This document shows positions 37,363 to 49,700 of a stretch of 64,000 bases of DNA, one piece after another. The stretch is from assembly GCA_003993805.1 (NCBI GenBank), contig RSEF01000003.1:104437802-104501801 (forward strand), read 5' to 3'. The position numbers and the translations under genes are program-made. The DNA comes from Himantopus leucocephalus. Its lineage: Eukaryota; Chordata; Aves; Charadriiformes; Recurvirostridae. The notes beneath the pieces were generated by a model. It worked only from the letters and a program-made list of their open reading frames with translations, was not told the DNA's origin and did no database searches. The number at the start of each line of letters is the position of its first letter. Within the stretch, counting starts at the first letter, position 1.

Positions 37363-40300
37363 TTGACAGAGATAGGCCACTCTTATTTTTGTCTCATTAA
37401 CATTCAGCTTAATGAATTCTACTGTTTCTTTCAGCAAAGCAAAAACATCTTTCCTCCTTACAGCAACTCAACAAAACTTTGATTACTGCCACTGGAACTT
37501 CTGTAGACACAAGTCCAGGTGGCCTTTGTGCTTCATGCAATCATTTGCTAATACCTTTTACATGTTGAGCCTTAGCTGCATTCTCCACATGTCCAAAACT
37601 CCTCTCAACATTACTTGCACATTAGAATATTTGAGAAATGCAGGATCAGACCCAAGGACAGCAGAGCATGTGTTGTACAATTTATTGTGATAGAGACATC
37701 TCAGTCATCTTTTGTCCTCGCTTATAGGAGGTGACATTACCTCTTCAGCTCTGCTTGCTCTAGCAGAGAGAATTGCCTATCAGTTGCTTTCTATTATCAT
37801 GTCAGCTAGCGTCTGCTCAGGGCACCTTCAGTAACACACATCTGTGGGAGATCGTGCATAAGGGGAAGAGTGGGAGGATTTTCATTATTTCTTTGATATA
37901 TGAAGGCTTGATCAATGACTTGATCCTAGCCATTGAGAGGACTGGAGCAGAGCTGAGTGCCCATTTCACATCCAGGATTTCTCTCCTCTGACCAGATAAA
38001 AAGGGATAGAGAGAAAACACAGACATGATATTCTGCCTCCATAAACCTCTCAGGCAAAACAACCCACAGCAGGAGCAGTCCAGGAAACTCTGAAGTTCTG
38101 CAAACCACAACTTTTTCTCTAAGATGCTCCTCACCTCTTTTTTTTAGTGATTCCTGACTAGGCTGTTACAAAGCTCAACACATGTTCACAGTTTCCAGAT
38201 ATGCCTCCACAAGGATGCTGCTACTTTTGTGCCCTAGCTCCATAGACATTTTCCCCTATCCAACATTCACATTTTTTTTTTCTTGTATTTTGTTTTCTAA
38301 AACTTTTCTTCTCCCTCCAGCATGAAAGTTATCTACTCTTCAGGTCACTTGGTGTCTCAAGTGCTCACTACTGTTTTCTCCCTGTCTATCTGATTGTCTA
38401 AACCTCCTGCAGAAATCTCTGCCTGTCCCTTCCCACTAACCAGAGCAGGTAAGGGCTGCAGAAGATGCTGATTTCTCAGCAACTACTTTGTTCTCAAAGA
38501 CTGAGTGACTACTATTTTTCATTCATCACCCAAAGGTAATCATATACATTTACCAGCAAGAAGAGTACACAGACTGTTATATCTATCCAAGATGGATACC
38601 GTTTCCCTGTTGCCTTCTGCAAGCCTCTTTCTTTGACTTCAGGCCTTATTTTTTCCTTCTTCCCTACATGAGGATATTTCCCCCTGTGCTCTGTTTCACA
38701 ACAATGCAGCACTTTCCAAGAGATTAAGGATTGCTTTGGCAACATCAGGCTCTTCCACCCCATCTTCCCCACTGGTTCCTCACCCCTAGAGCTCAGTTCT
38801 CAGCCAACGACCTGCTGAGACTTCCACCCCACGGGCTGCTCCATCTCCAGCCCGCTTAGCTGGCTTCTGCTCCCCATATCTCTACCTGAGAAGTGCTGAG
38901 TAGCACAACTTGCTCAAATCTCTCACCTTCGCATTCATGCAGCTTCGGATGCCTGGTCCTGGGGCACATCCTCCTGTGGTGCAATATCCACCCCCTTTAG
39001 ACTCACACCTTGCAGACCTCCCTCTGGGGAAAAAAGGGAAAGGACTTGTCTCACCCACAGACCTTACAGGCTCAGCTGACCCTCTGGTAGAGGAAAATAT
39101 TTAGAATATATATTGCTGCCATAAACTGTAGAGAGTTAGAAGAAAAGGAACCCTGTGGAGATATCTGAAATCTAAACTCAGACAGGCAGCAATCTAAAAT
39201 AAACTACAGCTGGTGTTTCAGCTTTGATTCTGCTGCCACCAAAGGCAAATGGCACAATTCCCACTGATTCCAATTAAATCATATACTAGGTCCTCTTCTT
39301 ACTAATCTTTCTTTTTTAGATGTCTCTATTTGCTTTTCAGTAGTAAGTTTCCCTGCAACACTATGTGGCTTTCAGGACCATTAAAATGTTTCAGAGAAAT
39401 CCACACAAGTGCAAATTTTGATATTATTTTTTTTAATAAAGAAAGTAGGTAAGATTTTTAATTTTGCCTAATTAGTGGTATGGAAGAAAAAGAAGCATGC
39501 TTTTGTGCTCATGGTTTAGTTGATTTCAGTTTGCTCTATAATCCATCCTAAAATCCAACTACTTTCTGCACATCTACTTAAGAAAAAAACCACTCTCTTA
39601 TGACATTAAATAGTGTCATAGCATAATGCTAAAACGCAGCTGTGACCCACCTTGCAGTGAGATGCGTGTTTAACCCTTACGCATCTAGCTTGACCTTGAC
39701 ATGCCTTATCACAAAGCAGAACCTACACACACACATTTTTAGGCTGCGCTTTGCACACATGTGTACGAAGGAAGCCCTGCTGATGTGTGACACCCCTGCA
39801 CTGGTGCTGCCATTCTTGTGGGAGTTGTGTCGCCATAAGCTATGCAGCTTTTTGCTTCACTTTCCGTTCTTACAAGGACAGCAAGAGGGTCTCCTGGTTT
39901 ACACTTCAACGGTGACACAGAGCATGACACTGAATCTGTGCCATGGGCAGTTCAGTTGCAGCTGTTTTGAAACATCTGGGGGTAAAGCTTCAGGGTTGTC
40001 CGCTCCCGCGCTTCGCTGAGCTCACAGTCCTCTTTCCTGGAGGTTATTACCTGCTGTCCTTTAAACTCTGGCCTTCCTGGTTGCAGAGAAAAGCCTGAAA
40101 ACATGGAATCTTACAGTATTTTGAAGTGTGACTCATGACTTTTTACCATGAAGGGCACATACTATTGCCTCCTTTCAACTTCCCTTTGTCTCTTTGCATG
40201 CAGCCGCACCTGCAGATGTTCAGGGAGGAGTGCTTGCACCCATGCACCCTAAAAGCAGCTTCTGTGTATGCAAAAGTCAGCACCCGAGTGCACAGGTGTC

Positions 40301-42184
40301 ACTACTCCCAGCGGGCGGGTGCCGGGGTTCTGCTTGACGGGGCCGCATGTGTATAAGCAGTTGCCCCCTTTGGGCAAACTAGTCTCTAAATACCACATTT
40401 TAGCAAAGTAGCGCAGCTTCTTCCATGTGTTCCTTCCACAGCACATTTTACAGCACATTTTTGAAAGTAGTTTTATAGTGTTAGATATACAGATGTCCAC
40501 TCAGCCTTCTTTTTTTCCACTTGTACTATCTGACGCTACTATGCAGAGCTTATAGTTTTCTGCCACTAATGGCTCCTGGGATGAATTTGCGCTCTCTTTT
40601 GCTCATCAGAGTTCTTAAAATAGCCAATGCAAGTTGAGAATTTTTAGGACAAGATTAGATCCATTGCCTGGATGTGTACCGAAGCAGGGCGCAGGGTACA
40701 AAGAGCCTCCCAGAAACAAATTACTATCAGGCACAGAAAAAGATGTAAATATCAAAACATCATTGTCTAACACCCCTTCAAGATCCTCACTTCTCCCCTT
40801 GGTTCATTTCTGCCTCTTTTTTTTGTGTGTATTACTGTATTTCTCGCATCTCACCCTCCATGATCGGGCCAGACGCTATCTTCCCACATTTCCCTCTCTT
40901 TTGTATCTTCTGCCCATCTCCCCAGTACACAGCTTTGCCCTGAAGAAGCGGGGACGTGACTCTGATAGCAAAGAGAAACAAGGACCACAACGCAAGCCAG
41001 CCTTCTCTCTGCATCCTGCCTGAGTGGCTGGGCTGCAGAGAGTGGCCATCTTGGGGCAGGAAACGCCTCGGTGTTTTTGTTCCACACAGCACCATCAGCA
41101 CCAGATCTCAAAAACAAACCAAAAAAACCCCAAAAGAATCGTGGTATAATTCAGAGATTGCTGTAGAGAGAAGGAGGATAGAGGATGCCAAGGTGAGCTG
41201 GCAGGGGACCCTAACAGCACGGGGCAGGCAGCCCTCACTGGGCTCACCGGGGAGCTGCTGCCACAAGCCCTGGTCACAGAGCCCCTTCCCTCCCTCCGTA
41301 TCTCCACCCTGCACACCTACCCCGGATGGCACCTCAGGAAATTACAACCGTAATTGGTGCTCAGGCTATCTATCAGGCATAAACAATGCTGTTGATGAGG
41401 GTAATTTTCAGATGAGTTGAGATAAGTATGTTGTGTTTTACTCTGACCTTCGCAGTTATTTCACGCAAAGCCCCGAGCTCAGTTAACTGTTTCTAATGTC
41501 TGCTGCTGAGAGCACCCAGCGCACAGAGGAAGAACCAGCCCAAACAAACGGCCAGGGTGGAAGGGCTTAGGAGTGCCCGTCCCCATTGCCACCGGTCCTC
41601 CTCAGCTTCCTCTGGGGCTGGGGGGACGCGTGGCCTTGCCCCACGGCCGATGTTGCTGGGATGCTGGTGGGCCAGCCGGGGACTGCCTGCTCTGCCCCGC
41701 AGCCCCCTCCCAAAGGAACAGTCCTTCTGACTTCATGGCGTGCCAGGGTCATGTAGCAACACACAACCAAACCCCTTCTTAATTCAAATTCATCTTAAGA
41801 GAGATTTTTAAAAGACATACCAACACAAATGTCAACAAGCTCTGTCATTTTGCCTCAGAGACGGCAGACCGGGTTTGCTCCTTCAAATCGAAAGGCAGGA
41901 GCTCTGTTCCTCCAGCAGAGTCATGTCCCGGGACTCTGCTGGCAGAAGACCTTCTGCCAGCTGGCAACAAGTTTTTTATATCAGGCGGATCACTCAAAAC
42001 ACCCTTGCTGCTTTCAGAGCAGTACAGAGGGAGCACAGATCCTCATTTCTCTTTATAATCCCTGGGTCATTTCATCAAGAAATGACACTAGACAATGACA
42101 TCGGCACCACAGCAGCCCCAGGGGAACCTGCCCAGAATGGCCTCAGCCACCTTCAGCATGAAGCTACCCAAAGAAATCATCACT
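37363..42184. other. unique non-coding DNA, no gene seen
   Basis: The longest frame in the window (154 codons, 40956-41420, plus) lies here in GC-richer sequence. It has no recognisable domain and is overlapped by several antisense frames. A small GC-rich patch (about 41570-41710) carries some CpG but not enough for an island. Confidence 0.5.
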
Positions 42185-42380
42185 CCAGATACCTTTAATA
42201 ACAACGCCTGTGACTCAGATAGCACTTCTCATCAGTAAACGTCGAAGGTAACTAAGCATCATTACCCCATACAGATGGGGAAAACCAAACCCGCTGGGCC
42301 AAGTGATTTGCCTGCAGCCCCGTAGCACCTGGCAGACCTCAGAGCAGAAACCAGGGCCAGGGCCATGTTGTACAAATTCA
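42185..42380 (-). repeat. ancient MIR/L3-like repeat relic
   Basis: On the plus strand 'cattaccccatacagatggggaaaacc', 'gggccaagtgatttgcctgcagcccc' and 'cctcagagcagaaaccaggg' follow the reverse-complement MIR/L3 layout (CCCCATTTTACAGATGGGGAAACTG, AAGTGACTTGCCCAAGG). Confidence 0.7.
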
Positions 42381-42479
42381 CGGCAGAGAGCCAGTGCATC
42401 CCACCTGCCTCGGAGGGGTTGCAGCCTGCTTTCTCCTCTGCATGCATGAGCTGTGCGACCCCCCCCAAATCCTATCGCC

Positions 42480-42840
42480 TGGAGACAGGATGAAATATAA
42501 ATTTAACTGGTTATTTTTGCTGTTAAATGCCTTCCACCAGCCTAGTCCCACCATATAGCATACATGAATACAAAGGAAAACAGAACGTTAAAAATTAAAG
42601 TGTAAGTGGCTGAATTCAGTAAAGCTAATAGTTGCATTCAGTAAAGCAGCGTATTTGTGATTATGGAGTTTTGTTAGACACATTTTTAAGATAACATCTT
42701 ATTTCTACAATGTAGTTAAAATGAATGGTTAGGCTAATCAGTGCAAGGGTTTAAATAGTCTTAAGTACATTAGCATAATCACTCATGAAGCACATGTAGT
42801 TTATAAATGAATTAACAGCTACAAATTAAAGAAGAAATGT
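42480..42840. promoter_or_regulatory. AT-rich candidate conserved non-coding element
   Basis: An AT-rich block rich in TTAA, TAATC and ATTAGCATAATC words, with no coding potential. A 12-bp word ATTCAGTAAAGC occurs twice, at 42614-42625 and 42636-42647 (22-bp spacing). The call rests on texture alone. Confidence 0.25.
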
Positions 42841-43407
42841 CTGCTTTTTTAAAGCATCTGCCCAATTCAAAGGGAAAAAAAAAAAAAAAGAAAGTTGGGC
42901 ATTCTGAGTTTCAAACACTCTCAGCAGTGCACTGTGGAAACGCCTGCTTGCACCCTCCGCTCCTCATCCTGTCCAGCCTCCCACAGGGCTCCAGGGGCAG
43001 CTCACAGGACTCTGTGCATGAATGAAGCTTTGCAGACCCCACTCTTGAACTCTAATCAGTTCTACCTCACTCAACTTCAAGATTTTTTTATGTTATGTTG
43101 TCTTGGGATTAAACTGTTCTACATTTTTAAAGTGCTTGTACCTTCCCAGAATTTAGAAGAGGAGTATTTTTATTAATAGGATGATTTTACAGACCTGTTG
43201 AGTCTTCTGAAGTGAGCAGGAAACATGGTTCCCACTCCGTGCTCCCTCATCACTGCACCTCTTTCACATGCATTAAGCAAACAAGGATGACTTCTTCACT
43301 GCTCCCTGAGGTCAGACACACCTCAGCCAACATGGTTTCCCCTTACCCTCGGAGTTGAGGAAGACAAGCACCTATATGGCTGCTCCGTAGTAAAGGAAGG
43401 AGCCACC
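42841..43407. other. unique non-coding DNA
   Basis: No gene recognised. An A-run lies near 42875-42890. Confidence 0.5.
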
Positions 43408-43730
43408 TTAAGCCTATACTGAAGAAATCCCTGCTGGAAAGACCCTCTGCAACCCCATATCACAGCCTCCATTGAACATGCAAAGGCGCACACATGATGG
43501 GGGTTCAAATGTTTCATTTCCTGGAACACAAAATTAAGGGGTATGATTCTTGCAAAAAGAGTAACAGANTTAAGCCTATACTGAAGAAATCCCTGCTGGA
43601 AAGACCCTCTGCAGCCCCATATCATAGCCTCCATTGAACATGCAAAGGCACACACATGATGGGGGTTCAAATGTTTCATTTCCTGGAACAGAAAATTAAG
43701 GGGTATGATTCTTGCAAAAAGAGTGACAGG
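43408..43730. repeat. 161-bp tandem direct duplication split by one N
   Basis: Copy 1 spans 43408-43568 and copy 2 spans 43570-43730, separated only by an N at 43569. By eye they differ at six positions (about 96 percent identity). The duplication also generates a repeated peptide in a spurious minus-strand frame. The single-N separator points to two overlapping contig ends placed side by side rather than a biological duplication. Confidence 0.9.
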
Positions 43731-46700
43731 GAAAAGGTGAATAAGAAATGTTCACTGAGAGTGAAGGACACAAAACAGAAGTCAGGAGACAGAGTCAAAA
43801 CGAGGAGAGGTACTTCTCAACAGAACCAGGAGTTAAATGGAGGAGATCCTTGCCAAGCATATTGTGAATGGTACATGGTCTCAAGATCCAGTTACACAAA
43901 TTCACAAGACAGACATGCATTGGGGTACTAGACACAGACTTCTGTGGCTTAGGAAGGAAGGAAATTTATAAGGAAATATTCCTGCATTTTCCCTTTATAC
44001 TCTTCCCTAGGCATTTGGCTGACCATTATCAAAAGACAGAGCCGGACCAGCCATTTTCTGTTCTTGTATTTTTCACTCCAAACTGGCACAAGTGGGAGTT
44101 AAGAACTGCATTTTCCAAAAGGGAAAGCAATGGGGAACGTTTTACCCCAAGGAGACAGGATGTTCCCTTAGTGGTTTGCTGCACAAGATCGCTTGAACAA
44201 GCTTGTTAACCTTCCCTTCTTTAACATCCACCCCACCCACAAAACGCACTGGCAGTGGGTGTGTTGGGGCTGTCGTAAACACCTCTTGTCGCATCCCTGC
44301 CCACCCCAGCCTGCACATAGCCCTGACCAACAGGGTCATTAGTCCTGCTCATGCTACAGTTTTATTGCAGGCAATTGCCAAACACTGTGTGTAGAGCAAA
44401 AATTTAGTAAACACATTGTTCTTTTGGCTATACTAATACTACCTTTTTTTTTTCTATGACTAAAGATACCACTGGAGCATATTTAGCCATTCACACACAC
44501 TAAGTCATCAAAGGTGAATTTGCCTTGTATTTCGGATGGATACATTTGTTTTCTTTATCTTCCTGACTGACTGGGAACCACTGCGAGGCAGTAATCGGGA
44601 GCCTTGCACTGGAAGTCCAGCCTTCTAGCTGAACTCCTGGTAAATTTACTGCTATTTTCATCTTAGGCTAAGGGCAGCCCAGTCACCGCTCACACCGAGT
44701 GGTATTAAAAATACTTCCCCCAGTTCTCAGAAAGAGAATAATCTAAAGTCTCAAACTAACTGAACTGAAAAAGAAAAAAAAAAAAAGAAAAAAAAGAGGA
44801 AGCCTTAACGTGAAGAGCTATTATTATGTCTTCTCACATTTTGCTGTAGCTAAAAGCATGAGTTGTATATATAACTAATGCACCACCCACCCAAGCAAAA
44901 AATACTTGCTTGAAAAAGTAAAGGCATGCCTGTCAGAACCCATCCTCTTCCATTCAGTCTCCATTGTATATTTTTGTTCCTGTGATAAATTAGCCCACTA
45001 CTTCTCAGGTGATTCTAGCATTTAAAATTTTAACACAGAACATACTCAAGCAAAATCGTCAGTGCTCTCTTGAATTCACTAGCAGGCTGAAATCACAGGG
45101 CATCTAGCAAAGCAAAGCAAAACTGAAATGTGAAGGTAATGGGGTGAAAGTTTGAGGCCTGCCCTCCACTTGCACTCACTCACACACGTAAATGTTTCCA
45201 TCCTGGCAGCTATAAACACTGTTTACCATCAAACACCTGCAACAGATTTCCAATACTCTCATGCTTGCAGTCTAGGTTAGGATGTAATCTGTTTTGTATG
45301 CTAGTACATAGCAGAAACCTGAGAGTGCCCCGGAGGGTTACAGTTTGTAGGTGGAGCTGCCTGGTCACATCTTTCTTCTTAGTATTCTCATTTCTTTCTC
45401 CTTCAAGACCCCAAATGCTCTTCTCAGTGTCAGCGCTGACTTAAATTCTTTTTTCATTAAGCATAGCTAACCTCTACTTCAGCCTAAGCTGTAGTCATTT
45501 TCTGGTGTACACAGGCAGACTTTCCAGCCAGTGAAAAGGAACACAGAGAGATACACAGATCCACCTCTCAGTCGGTAACATAGCATCTTTGCACCAACAT
45601 ATTACAATTTTAGCTCTAGAACCATGCTTACAAATACAGAGCGCAAAACAAGGAAATTTTACTTTATCTTTTCATGGAAAGATGGCACAGTCTGTGAACA
45701 GCTATGCTTTTGGAAGGCAGTGGTGACAAATTCTTGGAATGTCTATGAACTGTAAAACAACATTGAGAATTTCTAGACAAGACCAGGCATTCAAAATATT
45801 TACCAACTTCACAGGTGGTTTTACAAGGATATTCCAGTAGATCTTGGTCCTCTGCTGTGCACCATTACTAACATCGGGATAGAGGACAGGTCTTCTCACT
45901 CGTTCTGCTGCTTTGGAATCTCAAAATGAACTCAAATTCACCATAGTTGGTCCAGCTTCTAACTTTCATAGAAAAGGAAACTATTATCCTGTAAGATAAT
46001 GTCAAGGGAAAACCATAATGTTATGCACTATTCCTGGACCAGGTCACCTCCCTAGTGATTGTATGCTGCTCCATCATGCCCTTATGACGCACCCTAATTC
46101 CTCTTTAACAACCCACCACAGAAACCTGGGTAGAGTGGGCTGAGAAGCAATTCCATCATTTCCAGGGCAACTGTTCCTCCAGTACATCTGATATATAGAG
46201 CAAAGCTGCATGGGCTTCAAGGGAGAGTTTTAGGAAGTATCTGAACTGAGTTAGAAAAGGTATAAAATTTGGGAGCAAGATGCTCCAGCAAGCACCATTA
46301 TGTACATATTTTGCAGCTTGTAGCTGAGGTCAGCATTAACATGTTGACATACATTAACTGCTGGCATGCAAGGACAGAATAAAGAAGAGAAGATCTCTTC
46401 TAAGATGAAGTATTTGAATCTGCTCTCTAGCACTGCAAGGTATAATTGCATTCAGGTATTTACGAAGTTCATGAAGTTCAAAGCCATTCCAAGCCTTTGC
46501 TGGGTCACAAGCAGTGATGGATGTTATCATACAGTAGTAAAAATGTCTGTTCCAAGACTTGTGTACTGGTTTGGTCTGAAACCACAGACATAGCTCTGCT
46601 CAACATAGGAGGAATCCCTGGGATTATTCCCTATCTATACTTTTGCCATGCAGAGCCTATGTTTCCCAGGTTTGGGGTGCACAGGAAGGCCTATGTGCTA

Positions 46701-49700
46701 CTGAGCCCCTCAGAGGAGTGGGTTTTAGTTTCCCTATGCTGATTTTTCTACCTTTGTTATGATATAAGTTTAACGCTTTAAATCATGCAAATGTGTCTAG
46801 AAATTGCGATGGGTGTGTGTTTGAGAAATCCAAAAATAAAATAATGTAATGCAGCCAAATACTTAATTACCAACATGTGCATCTGTTGTCAAACCATACG
46901 CTAAGTGAGTGGCACTGCTCATTAGTTCTGCTTTCAGGAGCTACCAGGCGTTCGTGTCATCACTACCAAGAGTCTTCTGAGTCTGAATCATCTCCGGAAG
47001 GGACAGATTCTGTCACTCATGCAGTCACTGTTAACAAGAATGCTGATGGCGTAGCAGGTGTTTCCTCCACTTCTCTAAACCTGGAAAGGTTCTGGCACAG
47101 CTTCCCTCCAATTTTCCCTCTTCAGAAAGGAAAAACAATCTTTCTCTCCTGGCTCACATGAACAGGCAGGCATGTTCCAATAACTCAGGTATTGGACACA
47201 ATTGCTCCCATTCTTTCTGTTGCCTACAATACTGTGTGATTATCGTGCTGTGCTAGGTCCTCAGGAAAGACTGCTGGTTAGTCCAGTCCAATCCCTTTTC
47301 ATGCAATAAAACTCTAGGCCCAGTGAAACAGAAGGGGGGCTGTGACCCACAACCGTAAAAAAGATCTGCTCATTGTTTACCTGACCCATTAATTCTGCAG
47401 CACGTCTGAAATGCTCTTGCTAAGTCACTTGACTGATAAGCCTTTTCAAACTTTTAAGGGCATCTCATGTTCTGAAACAGACTTGGATAACTTCCTGCGC
47501 TCTGTCCACATCAAACAAATTCCAGCTGGGATCCAAAGAAAAGAGCAGAGCATCACTACCAAGAAAACAACACTCAATTGCCAAAGAACAGTAGTGGGGG
47601 AGAAAGGACCTAAGCAATCCCCAGTATGGGTCACAGCCTGATGAAAAGTTACAGTAAAAGCTCTACAAAACTGGCTGCTCCTTGCAGCCTGAAAACCCCA
47701 CAGCTTTGGATAAAGAGCAAAAGGCATTAATGAGCAGTAGAGACTGAATGTAGCTCCCGCTTAGCTCTTGGGGTTCTGAGGGACTAGGGCCCACCCATTC
47801 CCTTCTGGGGATTGCCCAGAGATGGGGCTGGCCCTCACGGCTCATGCAGTCAGTGTAGACTCCTGTGGTTTAGACTGGGCTGTTGAAGGGCACTGCTTGC
47901 CTCACACCTCATTCTGGCTACTCTCCTTTGGCAGCTAGCCGTCTACCATGATGCGCAAGAGCTCATCCAGCCCCCAGACGAGGTTTTGCTAGATGCTAGT
48001 TAAATCCCAGCCCAGTTCCACTCAGCTCTCCCACACTGCTTCTGAGCCAGCAAGGCACAACCTAGGTCTCTTACCTCACTCGTGAAATGCCTCGTGGCCA
48101 CACAGGGCTCTTGACACAGGGAAAAACTCAGCAGTTGGCCAACACTCAGTGTGGCTGAGCCCAGGCTCAGGTTGTAGCATTTGCGTGGGCACAGCAATTC
48201 CAGGTTGCACCCACGTTCCTACTGCGGAGCTGAAGAGGGCGGGGATTCTCCCTCCCTCCCTCCCTGTGCCCCACTTTTCTGTGCAACGAAAAGGCCAAAC
48301 CAAATCCTTTTTTTCAAATTGCTGAAGATGGCTCAGGCACTCATTTTCACTCATAATCAAATACACATTTTCTTTGCAGTACAGTGGCTCCCAAGAGCCA
48401 AAGTTCAAGCTGGAACGTTGAAACTCACATGGCTTAAATCACCAGTGGGACACCTCTGGTGCTGACGCTGATGTACCCAGCTTGGACCTGTTCAGGGCTT
48501 GGACAGTACTGGGCCCCCATGCTCCAGAGCTCCCCTCTGCAAGCTTTCCTGTCCTTGCCAGCTGCAGCAACCAACACTGCCTACAGCAAATGTGTCACAT
48601 GTAGGTAGGTCACTAAATATCATACCCAAATGCAACACAGGACCAGATGCCATTAAAAAAAAAATAAAATCCTGTTGATGTAAGCACTATGCTTTTACTT
48701 CCCCAAGTCTGACAAGCCTCCTACACAGCCAGCAGCAAGCAGCTATTTCCCTTGTAATATCATCAGCCTCCAATAATGTTCACTTGCCTGTTTTTAATCC
48801 CCTCTGCAGCCCTTCCTACCATCCCATGATAAATCCCTTCGCCTCTACCATTTCACAACTGCTCAGATCTTTTCCTCTCTCTCCACACCACATCTGGCTT
48901 CTAGACTGTTCTTCACTTCTTTCTGCTAACATTTTTGAAGTTTATCTAGGGCTCAAAAGACTTTTTTTCCATTCTTGGTGGTGGAGGGAGGAGGAGGGGG
49001 AACCTGCTGCTCAGCTGGCTTTGGCAAGCCTGGGCAGCTCTAGCTGAACTCCCCAGCCCTCTGCCAAGAACAGTCTAAATAGGAGCACCAGAGACATCTT
49101 TTAATGTCATTTGTATTAATATTTTTGGAATCTTCACATGCACACTTGAAATGGCTTTAAAAACATGAAAAAATAGAGCAAAAGGGTTGGCAACGGCGTG
49201 AAGCTCAGACTGTATCACACACAGTACCATCACGGAGAAGTGGCTACAGGAGGATGAGGGTCTAAGCTGTTTGTATCAAAGGCCTATTTTTCCATCATTT
49301 TATTGAATAAAGTTGTTCTTAAAACAACAAGACTGCTCTTAGACTTTGGACAGAAGAAACCATTCCTATCTTTGCTCATCCTAAGCAAGGTCCATCAACA
49401 GTGTACATGTTCTTGAGGAGAAAGAGACCCTGTCCCCTTGAGGTACGTCCAAAAGGAAGAAAAGGCAGACGAGGATGAAAGGGACCTATGTGCCTTTTCC
49501 CTCTCCAGCTCGTTTCCTTACTCACATTTGTCCTGCCAGGGAAGCAGGGTGGGTCTCTGGAAGGTCCCTGGCTTGCTACCTATTCGCATCATCAGGCCCA
49601 AAGACCTCAGAATTTCACTCTGTGTACCTTAACCTTGGTTCTATAATCATCAGAGACTTCCTCTGTACTCGCTGGACCACCAGCTTTAACATCTTACAGG

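Noticed and set aside
40956..41420. Longest open frame (154 codons, plus strand)
   Set aside because: It has no recognisable domain, signal or codon pattern. Several frames on the other strand overlap it, and the sequence is GC-richer with fewer stop codons. Chance is sufficient.
41570..41710. GC-rich patch considered as a CpG island
   Set aside because: It is short (about 140 bp) and CpG is well below the expected number for its GC content by hand count.
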